The position numbers and the translations under genes were made by a program. A stretch of DNA of 64,000 nucleotides, taken from assembly GCA_963931925.1 (NCBI GenBank), contig OZ007582.1, positions 21,085,224 through 21,149,223 of the forward strand, in the 5' to 3' direction. This stretch comes from Onchidella celtica. Lineage: Eukaryota > Mollusca > Gastropoda > Systellommatophora > Onchidiidae. The number at the start of each line of letters is the position of its first letter. The first letter of the stretch is position 1. Below, one piece after another: positions 34,779-43,678 of the stretch. The notes beneath the pieces are model-generated. The model saw nothing but the letters and a program-made list of their open reading frames with translations. It made no database searches and was not told where the DNA came from.

Positions 34779-35880
34779 TTAACAATACAGGCATTGGAAT
34801 AACAGTTCCTCAATCTCAGCATCACTCATAACCGTGAGATCGATATCATGGACGCAAGTTTTATGAAACCATCTCGGGCAGCGATTGCAGCCGATCCAGT
34901 CTGCAGCTTCCATTGGAATGAACGCTCCTGAGCATTTGAAGCAGATGTTGACATCAATTCGCTCAATACCGTCGTCACTGTCGTTCATTTCTTTTTCCAT
35001 CTGTGCAATCAAAGCTTTTCTCTTTTTCTTCTTTGCTTCTCTTTCTTCTTTCTTCTACGCCTTTTCTTCTTCTAGACGTCTTTTTTTGGCTTCCCTTGCC
35101 TGTTTCCTTTCTTCTTTAGCCCGTTCTTCCTGTTCTTTCTTGTTCTTCTTTTCAAGTAGAATGGCCCTGAAGGCAACTTGCCCTTGGTAGTGGCTGCACT
35201 TTTTTTTACTTTGACTTGAGGCACTGACATATTAAGAAATGATAATGAGGTAGAAGGTTGCTGCAAAGGAGCAGAGGTGGCACTGCTGGTAGATGGCACT
35301 GGTCCAGGGTCAGAGGTGGCACTGCTGGTAGATGGTACTGGTCCAGGGTCAGAGGTGGCACTGCTGGTAGATGGCACAGGTCCAGGGTCAGAGGTGGCAC
35401 TGCTGGTAGATGGTACTGGTCCATGGTCAGAGGGCAATGGGGGAGACAACGGATTGCTGGTGGTGAGTGATTTCTCGCAATCAGGGGGTGGTGCTGTCTG
35501 ACAAGAGGATTCTGTTACTGTTGCAGTTTTTTCAAGAATACCTCTGCAGGCACAAGGACATGCTTGTTTTCCACCGTTCAAAGGAAACATGCTTGCTAGA
35601 TCCAAAGCTTGAAGCAGGGGAGAAGACATGACGTGGTCCTTGGCGGGCCTTTGAGCCAAAGTGGTTGCTGAGGCTGATGGAGATGAGGAATCGCTTGGTG
35701 GGATGTCATGTGATGAGGCAGTAGAAGAAGCAGAAGATGACTTTTCGGGTGAGAAAAGTCAGGATGGGGCAAGTTTTTGACTATTGGCAACTTTGTCAGG
35801 GTTGAATGGAAACAGTCCACAATCTCGGAAGCCCCAGATAGCAAGTGATGTACAATTTCCCACACACGTATCCACGTTTT
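34779..35880 (-). pseudogene. pogo-like transposase C-terminal half with zinc finger
   Basis: From about 35880 downward the minus strand gives IWGFRDCGLFPFNPDKV, the 'GFR..G..PFNP' end of a DDE_1/pogo catalytic domain. A Ser/Pro-rich linker, a 13-residue repeat (GPVPSTSSATSDP, four copies), a Lys/Arg-rich segment and an acidic helix follow. The end is a Cys/His cluster: CFKC, WIGCNRCPRWFHKTC, CLYC. That cluster has PHD/treble-clef spacing and is known at the end of some pogo-like invertebrate transposases. The N-terminal and catalytic parts are missing: homology stops where the Harbinger transposase begins. At least two frame changes occur. Confidence 0.6.
35279..35434 (-). repeat. 39-bp coding minisatellite, four units
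   Basis: GGCACTGCTGG recurs at 35279, 35318, 35357 and 35396. Each unit encodes 13 residues of the Ser/Pro linker. Confidence 0.9.
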
Positions 35881-35915
35881 TTTTATCAAAATTCAGTTTT
35901 GTCAAAATCTTCGAC

Positions 35916-36341
35916 ATGGACATATCAGTGGCCATAGCACTTGTAATTGCCTTGGGCTCGGATGAAAGACCTCGTAAACGGCGGAAATGGTCCAAGAACT
36001 GGTTATTACAGCGCGGAACCTACGGACATGCTAATCTTCGAAAAGAATTACGTATTAGCGAACCTGAGGACTTCCGTAACTTCCTACGAATGGATGCGCA
36101 ATCGTTTGATGAGTTACTCAGCCTTGTTGAGCCATTGATAAGGAAAAAAGACACAGTAATGCGTTCATCCATTTCACCAAGTGAACGCTTGTCCATCACA
36201 CTGAGGTACCTGGAGTCTGGAAATTCCTTTGAAGACTTGAAATTCCTGACAGCAACATCGCCACAAGCGATAGGAAAGTTGGTCATCGAAACATGCGAGG
36301 CCATTATCGTTTGTCTGAAGGCCCATTCCATGAAATTCTAA
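35916..36341 (+). CDS. HARBI1-like transposase, N-terminal exon
   Basis: Begins at ATG 35916: a hydrophobic start, a basic RKRRKWSKNWLLQR segment, then FDELLSLVEPLIRKKDT, ISPSERLSITLRYLESG and SPQAIGKLVIETCEAI. This is the standard N-terminal helical region of Harbinger transposases, used with the partner MADF protein to bind DNA. The frame stops at 36341 without a clear splice donor, so sequence after about 36335 may be foreign. The catalytic part is at 40578-41220. Confidence 0.7.
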   Translation: MDISVAIALVIALGSDERPRKRRKWSKNWLLQRGTYGHANLRKELRISEPEDFRNFLRMDAQSFDELLSLVEPLIRKKDTVMRSSISPSERLSITLRYLESGNSFEDLKFLTATSPQAIGKLVIETCEAIIVCLKAHSMKF

Positions 36342-36682
36342 ACCAGAGGGTCAAAATTCAAAACTTGTAATCCTTCCAAAAATGATACAGATTTTAACAA
36401 AACATATATCAAAGTATACAAAAACAACAGGCATTCAAAGTTATGGCGTGCAAAAGCATATTTATTTCAACATGTGATGTGACCCCAAAAAAGGTAAAAA
36501 AAATAACACTCAAAATCACATTAATTTCAAAATACTATAAAGGATAATAATTAACCAAATTGTTTTGGTTTAAAGGTAATTTCATACTCAAAAGAGTACT
36601 AGTTTACAAAAAAATCACACATAGTTCTGCTGTTAAAGCAAATATTCAATTGGTAAATAAAATTTATCCAACCAAAACATAT

Positions 36683-36696
36683 GTCACACACGTGAC
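36683..36696 (+). repeat. 14-bp motif GTCACACACGTGAC, copy 1
   Basis: Contains the E-box CACGTG. The opposite strand reads GTCACGTG, the core of USF/TFE-type sites. It is the first of seven copies around the gene at 37182-38011 (others at 36840, 36861 inverted, 38788, 38810, 39000 and 39181). Confidence 0.85.
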
Positions 36697-36837
36697 ACAT
36701 AAGTGCTTGTAAATTACCTCAGATGAAAAATAGTTTCACAAATTTGACTAGAATTCATTTTCAAAGCTAACTTTAGTATATCAATGTATTTGTTATCTTG
36801 CATTTGTTATATCCAACAGATTTTGTTGGTTATAGGC

Positions 36838-36876
36838 ATGTCACACACGTGACGTGTGACGTCACGTGTGTGACAT
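36838..36876 (+). repeat. Inverted repeat of the 14-bp motif
   Basis: Two 16-base arms (ATGTCACACACGTGAC and its exact reverse complement) separated by GTGTGAC. This places motif copies 2 and 3 head to head and could form a cruciform or bind a dimer. Confidence 0.9.
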
Positions 36877-37181
36877 AAAATATCCGGATTTTTAAATCCA
36901 ACATTTTAGAAAGGGGTTATTTTGTTTGGAGATCAATTACTATGTCATTTAACACAATTTAAGGTGGAAAACAATTTAGTGGTTCATAAATAACTGTGAA
37001 AAGTTTGGACACTGATAATTAAAAGTGTTAAGGCAGTTAGTCTCATTTTTCTTTTGATCAGACTTGTTTAAAATTGATTGGCTTATGAAGTTTTGTAAAA
37101 CAAAAGAAAACTATACTTTGATCAGATCTACATTAGTCCTTAATGTGTAAATTCAATGCACAAAATTGGGTTCAAACAGAA

Positions 37182-38011
37182 TCACTCATAATCATGCAAA
37201 TTGATATCAGCAAATGCAAACTGGCCACGATTTCCTGATGGCACTGGAGGCTTCAGTACCTTTTTAACATCTTCCAGTGCATACCAACATCTGTCTTCTT
37301 TTTCAGGCCATTTCCACTGTCTATTGAAAGTGGCATGCATAACTTTCACTTTTAGATCACCATTGGCCTGAATCTGACAAATCTCTCCAGGGTACTTTTT
37401 TGTGTCATAGCTTACCAGCACCCAATCTTTCACTTGGAATTTTTCATTGTTACATCTGTACATCTCTTGGTTAGTTGCATACTTTACAACAAATAGGGGG
37501 GTTTCAGATGTGTCAGTATGCAAAAGTTGAATGCTACCTTCCTGAAAAAGAAGACAGTGGGCACTCTTGATGCCAGGGGCATCTTGTACGTTTGACCAGG
37601 GATCATCATTTTCTGATTTCTTCTTGATATCATCTTCTGAAAGATGCAAAACTGTGAGAGATGGGAGCGAAGCTGATGCAACATTTGCAAAATCATGTGA
37701 ATTCTGGACTACTATCTCACTCCCTTTACTCATTACTTTGGAAGCACGCTTTAAGGCTTTTCTTAGAGCCTGGGGGGTTCTAAATCCACTGCCTGTGCTT
37801 GGCTGATTGGTGTCTCCTGTTTGCTTCTTTAAAGCCCGGCATTTCCTCTGGCGATCTCTGGCTTTCTTTCTTGCAGTTTCAAGCTCAAAAGGATTTTCCA
37901 TCTTTCTTTTCCGCAAGTTTTCTATTCTTTTGGATTCATTTTGTTTAAACTGAGGATCTTCTTTAGCTTTCTTTTCTCTCATCTTCCTCATTCTTTCAGC
38001 TGAAGTACTGC
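37182..38011 (-). CDS. Uncharacterised basic protein with SH3-like C-terminal domain, last exon
   Basis: An intact 269-residue frame from ATG 37991. In-frame coding extends a little upstream to a splice acceptor (CTCTCTCGATAG) at about 38012, so there is an upstream exon I cannot see. The N-terminal third is very basic and helical (RKMREKKAKEDPQ, ENLRKRK, ARKKARDRQRKCRALKK). The C-terminal third (VKDWVLVSYDTKKYPGEI, DLKVKVMH, WKWPEKEDRCWYALEDV) looks like a small beta-barrel. I remember similar pairs of segments from multi-copy uncharacterised metazoan proteins; the function is unknown. Clusters of a 14-bp motif lie on both sides, which hints at a transposon or a self-binding regulator. It is one of the few frames here with no visible damage. 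Confidence 0.55.
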
Positions 38012-38339
38012 CTATCGAGAGAGAGAAAATAAAAGAAATAAAAAGATAAGATTTTGTACGCTTTGATTATAATTATAAGAGGATAAGCTAGGAATTGAGG
38101 TCGGAAGAACTGAAGAATTTACAAGGACAAGTACCTGTCAACACATAGATCTATATATTTAGGTCATTTACAAAAATAATTTTAGCATTGTCTTTGCTAA
38201 AATACAACAACATTTAATTTTAATGGATATTTATGAAACTCAAAACCATCTGATTTGGCAATGAATTGAGGCAATAATATTTTTTATCTATAGATATAGA
38301 AAGTCATTTTACAATCATATACAACAATATTTCCTACTA

Positions 38340-38565
38340 GGGGCCATTCACAAACCATGAGGACAGTCGGGGGGGGGGGGGGGGGTTGTAAAATATCCAC
38401 ACCCTATTCATTCTTTTTGTGGTGTTTTGCAATATAATATTTTTGCAATTTATACCATGGACATCCACACGTGGGGAGGGGGGTACTGTCATTTGTCCAC
38501 ACCTGTTCACAAGGGGTTGTCTAAAAATTGGTAAAATTGTGTCCACATGGTTTGTGAACGGCCCC
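38340..38565. mobile_element. MITE of 226 bp
   Basis: Inverted ends GGGGCCATTCACAAACCATG and its complement with one mismatch (38340-38359 and 38546-38565). It is flanked by CTA on the left and TTA on the right, close to the TWA target of Harbinger elements. It has no coding capacity and contains a G run of about 17 (38369-38385). Its GGGGCC start agrees with the Harbinger right end at 42236, but the rest differs. Confidence 0.75.
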
Positions 38566-38787
38566 TTACATGTATTAAACCAGCCAAATCAGTATTTTGA
38601 GTACTGTAAAACATCATTGAATTTACCTTTAACTTTTGCACCATGTGGTGAAACTGTCAGCCATTTTTTAACTCAAAAAGGAAGATAATTCTCTCAGAAC
38701 AAAGGGACTGTATTCTGAATAAAAGCTGGAGTGATGGGTAATCAATTACTGAGGACTGGTGAGGGCTAAAAGTGTGACTTTCAGACG

Positions 38788-38823
38788 GTCACACACGTGA
38801 CTTTTTTGTGTCACACACGTGAC
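38788..38823 (+). repeat. 14-bp motif GTCACACACGTGAC, copies 4 and 5
   Basis: Two direct copies, at 38788-38801 and 38810-38823, 22 bases apart start to start, upstream of the gene at 37182-38011. Confidence 0.85.
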
Positions 38824-38999
38824 GCTAAAATTGCAGATATTTAGAGTGATAAATGACAATTTATGATTTTAAAATCTTGTTTTCTATTTAAAGTAATGGA
38901 TATACTACCCATAAAAGTTGGAATTTGGTCTTAATCACATCAAAAGTCACAGAGAATTTAATTGAAACTCAATTTTTTAAAAAGGCAGTATTCTGCACC

Positions 39000-39013
39000 G
39001 TCACACACGTGAC
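39000..39013 (+). repeat. 14-bp motif GTCACACACGTGAC, copy 6
   Basis: Exact copy in AT-rich DNA. Confidence 0.85.
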
Positions 39014-39180
39014 GCCAGCTTGGGCAATATATCTTCACCCCGAACATAGCTAATTGCATTTTTCTTGCTTAATTTGATGATAGAAATGGACAATCATCAT
39101 TTTAGAAGCATTCTTTGTTTGCTTTAAATTAAATTTCATTGCCTTTTCTTGTGATAAAGTTGAAAATTTGTCTCCAACCT

Positions 39181-39194
39181 GTCACACACGTGAC
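39181..39194 (+). repeat. 14-bp motif GTCACACACGTGAC, copy 7
   Basis: Exact copy, the rightmost of the cluster. Confidence 0.85.
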
Positions 39195-39610
39195 ATGGAA
39201 TGGGCCTGAAGCGTCAGGGGGTTATAAAGGTGAGGTGAATTTACATTGTACGATATTGTTGTTAATGTGTTGGTCTTTGTCTTTTAAGAACTGTGAAAAA
39301 GCTATAACAGAAAAGGAAGCTTCATGGCGCAAGTTTAAAAATAAGACTCTTTAACGAGCCTCAGGAATCAAGAGGGTGGGCACACCTGTACCTTTTATAA
39401 ATCAATGCCTTTTTTAAAACGGAAATACAATGACAAATTCAACATGATGTAACTGTTTTTGAAATTTGAAAGTTTATTATTAAACCAAAGTATTGAACAT
39501 CAAAACGAAGTGACATTGGTATGATATGACAAATGAAAGAAAAAGGGAATCTAAGCAAAAAAGCAAAAGCAGAATGCACACCATAAGAAATGTCGATTTT
39601 CACAATCTTC

Positions 39611-41976
39611 TTAAACGTTAGGGTTGAAATTGCTGAAAAACTGAGCGAGACTGCTTTGGTTTCCAATGCATTCATTTGGCTCTTGCGAAAAGTGTCCGCC
39701 TTGGTCATTCTTCAAGAAGGAGGCAGATTCCGTCTGAGAATAATATGGTGTACTGCATCGACTGCTGTGCGGTGTGGGAGTGTCACAATTAATTTCGACT
39801 GAATGTTTGTGCAGCGTTCCGCATCGGCCTTCAAATAAGATGTCATTTACGGCTTTCTTCACCCACAGCTGTTGCCTGGGATCCATACTTTTCAATTCAT
39901 GTGCCCATGTCTTGGCTTGGCTCAGGTACGGGTCGTCCGGCTCAGTTAAGCGTGCTTTGGCCAACGACAGGAGCTCCGCTTTCTCGGCTTCCGGGGCTGA
40001 TTTTCGTTTTCTGATAGTAGTAGTAGGCACAGACTGATTGGAGGATGACGGCGCTGTCGGTCTGGGCAGTGGGCGTGTTATCGCTGTAGATGTAGATGGT
40101 TCCTCGCTGTCTTCTGCTTCTCCATCTTCAGTACTTTCTTGTGGGCAACCTTCATCCTGGAATAGAATCACACACGAATTTGATTAGACTTTGTTAGGTA
40201 TCGATATTTCAACAATCGTAAGTTTTTGAATTATTTTTTTTTTGCTCAGATCTATGTGCCAGGCTTCATAAGGACATTTGTTTTATTGATTTACTCGTGT
40301 TTTAAAGGCTAAAATGTTACCTTTTACTTTATGTTTACTCAATGTAACCCAAAGTAACCACTGTTAGTAGCTTTTAGTAATGTAAACTCCAGATAAATTT
40401 AACTAAAACAAGCTGTCTTAATGAGTAGGATCAATACTTCAATCCTCAACAGCACTCTCCTAATCACTACACTAAATACATGCCAATCAAAATAAAACAA
40501 AAAATGAGTTCAAATAGGGGGGGGGGGGGGGGGGGAGTTTTTGAATTTTTAATAGCAAGATTTAATTCATTTTTCAGATTCCAACAACACCAGAAGAATG
40601 GAGACTGACGAGTGAAGCCTTCAAGCCGGCCTGGAATTTTCCGCACTGCTTAGGTGCTATAGATGGAAAGCACATTGCTATCAAAAAACCTGTCGGATCC
40701 GGTTCATTTTACTTCAATTACAAGAAATTCTTCAGCATGGTACTCATGGCAGTTGTCAATGCCAATTATGAATTCATTATGGCCGATGCAGGCGTGAATG
40801 GGCGCGTTTCCGATGGAGGGGTGATAGAAGTGACTGACGCCTTGAAGAAGCCGCTTTGAACCTTCCGCAACCAGAGCCAATAGTTCAGAACGGAAGCAAA
40901 ATGCCGTTTGTTTTCGTCGCAGATGATGCATTTGGAATGACAGAAAATCTTTTAAAGCCATATGGAGGGGACAAATTAGATCATGACCAACGCGTGTTCA
41001 ACTATCGCTTGAGGCGGGTGTCAGAAAATGCTTTTGGGATACTTTCCGCCAGGTTTGGGGTATTTCGAAGCCCCATACAACTTGTCCCTGAAAAAGCTGC
41101 AACTATTACGCTAGCATGTTGTTATCTGCACAATTTCCTTCGCAAGAAATCAACACAATACTTGAGAGCTGGAAGTGTGGACTGGGAAGATGCTAATCAC
41201 GAGATCCACCCAGCGGACTGACGAGAAGAACAACATCTAATTGAAAGTTTGAGGACATGCAGAAGTAGAAACATTGTAGCGGTGGTACGCGGTGTACGAG
41301 ATTCTTACCGCCAACACTTTTGCACACAAGGACAAGTTCCATGGCAAGATGCCAGAATTGCGTAATGGTTTCATACAAACAGACTTTATGTGCATCAAAA
41401 TGAGACTGTGTGGCCTGTGTATGGTTAATGGATAAAATGAAGCTGAATGCGATTTTGTGCAGGGTTGACTTCACAATAGTCAACTGGAATAGAATGTCAA
41501 GATTTCCTGGGCTTATGGATCAATTGCAGTTTTCATGGCTAGAAGAAATTGGGGGACAATAATAAATACAATTTACTTACATCAATTGTGTCTTGTTCAG
41601 TGCTGCTTACATCCGGCAGGGTACTTCTTGACCTGGCAGGGGTCTCTTGGTCTTTTAAGAACATCATCGCAGACATGAACCATGCACTTGACTCGTATAG
41701 TTCGTCACTGCCAGCTCCTGATCTTGAACTTTTCTCGATCTTTCGTAGCTCGTTTCTAAAGTTTGTTCGCATATTGTTAAGCTTTTTTTTCATTTCTTCC
41801 ATTGATCTTTGTTTAAAAAATTCCTGATATTTCCTCAAAAGGGTGTTGTAGGATTCAGCTTTTTTAAACCGGTTGTGATAGTCCTCCGACTTGATTTTCC
41901 ACAGTGCCGGCAATGTCTGATACACCTCAAGCAGCTCTATTAAAAATTTCTTTTCATTCTCTTTCTTTGAAGACAT
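39611..41976 (-). CDS. MADF-BESS DNA-binding protein of the Harbinger element (two exons)
   Basis: Exon 1 is 41581-41976 (ATG 41976, ending before GTAAGT). Exon 2 is 39611-40156 (after ATTCTATTCCAG). The joined frame is about 313 residues with no damage. Exon 1 is a MADF/Myb-SANT-like domain: FLIELLEVYQTLPALWKI, then YNTLLRKYQEFFK, then KLNNMRTNFRNELRKIEKS. Exon 2 has an acidic Ser/Thr/Pro linker and a BESS-like segment (YLSQAKTWAHELKSMDPRQQLWVKKAVNDILFEG split over its helices). In Harbingers this partner carries the transposase to DNA and the nucleus. Its intron contains, on the opposite strand, the catalytic exon of the transposase. Confidence 0.8.
40517..40535 (+). repeat. Poly-G tract, about 19 bases
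   Basis: Lies inside the MADF-BESS intron, about 40 bases before the transposase splice acceptor. Confidence 0.85.
40578..41220 (+). pseudogene. HARBI1-like transposase, catalytic exon, one frameshift
   Basis: After the acceptor TTTTTCAG the frame reads IPTTPEEW, WNFPHCLGAIDGKHIAI (first Asp), SGSFYFNYKKFFSMVLMAVV and ADAGVNGRVSDGGVI. One frame change follows near 40.85 kb, then NLPQPEPIV, FVFVADDAFGMTENLLKPY (second Asp), FNYRLRRVSENAFGIL (Glu) and CCYLHNFLRKK. This is a full DDE_Tnp_4 domain. The single frameshift makes this copy probably inactive as transposase. It lies inside the intron of the minus-strand MADF-BESS gene. Confidence 0.8.
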
Positions 41977-42000
41977 TCTGATTTCTTATTTAATTTCTTG

Positions 42001-42236
42001 TCCTGTCGTCTTGGTTGTCAACTAGGAAAAAGAAATTTATTTGATCAAAATTTTGACACGAGCCCACAAACGAATCAAAAATTTGATAGCTCGTATCAAA
42101 AATTTGACAACTCATCAAAAAATATCAACTGAAGTTGATCCGTCAAAATTTTGATTCAAATTTTTTTTTGACATCAAAACACCCTACACACGATCAAATT
42201 TCTTTTTTACGACTTTTTTTATCGTGTATGGGCCCC
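42001..42236. repeat. Right end of the Harbinger element
   Basis: Repeated ATCAAAAATTTGA and TCAAAATTTTGA words (42060-42180) lead to a terminal CGTGTATGGGCCCC at 42236, followed by TTTAG. Subterminal palindromes are likely MADF or transposase binding sites, by analogy. Confidence 0.55.
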
Positions 42237-43142
42237 TTTAGTCTAGATTTATTTAAAATGTGTCTGTAACGATAATGTTTATTGCAATAATAGTTCTAAA
42301 AAGGATATAACTTTTAGAAAAATATTTACGTTTATGTTTTTTTGCTTTTTTTACAGGAACATTCATAATTAGTAATTGAAAATGAGATGTGTGTATGTGT
42401 GAGAGAGAGGGAGAAAAGGAGAGGGAGAGAGAGAATGAGAGGAAAGACAGACAGACAGAACAGAAGGCATATAGATACACTGAGAGACAAACGTAATATT
42501 TATTAAAAAACAAAGTAATGGTGTTCAAATGAGTGTTTATTATAGATCCAGAGACGTGCATAATAATAGTTCTTGATGATTTCACACGTGTGATTAAAAA
42601 AAAAAGTGAAGAGATGATAATAATGATAATGTAGAGAGCATGGCTTAGTTTACACAGTATAATTTCTGTATGGGAAATAATGTTTAATAAATTACAGAAC
42701 AACAGCATTATAATGTTTTGATGCACGTAGATTGATGAAAATGTGTATAGACGTGGAGAGTGGTAATGACAATTTCAATGATGATGATGATGTTCATCAC
42801 GTGAATTAGATTTCGCTTGATAAAAATTTCATTTATGTATTGTTAACAGTTTAACATAAGTTTGTGGAGCAATAAATTAGTATAGATATACATGTAATTG
42901 ACTTAAGCAATGAAAATATAAATATAAATTGAAAAACAATGCTGCTGTTGCTGCAGCTGCTACTGCTAATGATGATGATATGATGGTGTTTGTGGTCATG
43001 ACAAGATAAAATATGAATATAATGATCGTCATGAACGGCGATTTAGGAACTGGACCACGAAATGATAGAAAATGGATACGAGTTTTGATTAATAGAGTCC
43101 ATGTCACAAAAATTCACCTTTGCTTGGATGAGTTAGGATTGT
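42237..43142. other. Stretch without a recognisable gene
   Basis: AT-rich with (GA)n-rich DNA at about 42395-42455, short (GAT)n at 42779-42791, and TTTCACACGTGTGA near 42580, a variant of the 14-bp motif. No coding region supported. Confidence 0.5.
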
Positions 43143-43678
43143 TCAGTTGTGAAGCAGGCTGTCATAAAATGCATGATCGACTTTTGCGATCACAGATTTC
43201 AGCTCTTGCAGATGTTGATACTTGGATTTGGAGATCCTTAATTGCTCCATCAGGGGCTGGGCTATATTTGAACATCGAACATCAGTTACTGTAGGATCTC
43301 CAGCTTTTCTTCCCGGACGAATGCTGGTGTAAGGTCCGCACTGGCTGAAGTTTGGGAAAAACTCATGTGAGAGGTAGAACACTTTAAAAGGTGAAGGGTT
43401 TTTCCTTGCACTCATTATAATATCCACATAGTCGTGAGGAACACTCACACTCTTTCCTTTCCTGGCCTTCTCAACGAGCATGTGGCAGTTATCCACTTCC
43501 ATGTGAGTATGACCCACGATTAGGTATTTGTGGAGGATTGTTGTCTTATGGCTTTCTGCAAAGTCTTGTAATGCATTACTCAGTTGCACGTTTCTATTTT
43601 GATACGTGCACCCGTCGCTGAAAATAACAATTGTGTCAAAATGGTCCGACTGTTTGGATCCATGGTCTCTTAGCAATG
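43143..43678 (-). pseudogene. Second DUF7869-like gene, C-terminal exon, split by the LTR array
   Basis: From the insertion point the minus strand reads LLRDHGSKQSDHFDTIVIFSDGC, TYQNRNVQLSNAL, then HKYLIVGHTHMEVDNCHMLVEK, PSPFKVFYLSHEFFPNF, IRPGRKAGDPTVTDVR and the end FYDSLLHN. It is clearly the same family as the gene at 5143-8097, with the same SDGC..QNRN and GH..MEVD motifs. The frame is undamaged up to the target duplication CAATG. It resumes past the array at 62657, where a further 18 or so codons are open before a stop or an intron boundary. Confidence 0.65.
43674..43678 (+). repeat. Target site duplication of the LTR array, left (CAATG)
   Basis: CAATG directly precedes the first LTR and recurs at 62657-62661 after the fourth. 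Confidence 0.9.

Larger units (their letters stand above)
36342..37181. other. AT-rich flank with CACACGTGAC motifs
   Basis: No gene. It carries GTCACACACGTGAC at 36683-36696 and a near-perfect inverted repeat at 36838-36876, both listed separately. Confidence 0.5.
35880..42236. mobile_element. Harbinger (PIF) DNA transposon, left end lost
   Basis: It contains a HARBI1-like transposase in two exons on the plus strand and a MADF-BESS gene in two exons on the minus strand, the two proteins Harbingers are known to encode. The right end at 42236 reads, inward on the minus strand, GGGGCCCATACACGATAAAA, a plausible TIR. The 200 bases inside it carry repeated TCAAAATTTTGA-like palindromes. No matching left TIR was found; the left side meets the pogo-like fragment near 35880. 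An unrelated gene with flanking motifs (36.6-39.2 kb) sits between exon 1 and the rest and may be a later insertion. Confidence 0.6.

Noticed and set aside
35258-35501. Plus-strand ORFs with VALLVDGTGPGSE repeats
   Set aside because: Antisense products of the 39-bp minisatellite within the pogo-like gene.
42253-42726. 157-residue minus-strand ORF
   Set aside because: Ile/Ser/Leu-rich translation of GA- and AT-rich low-complexity DNA.
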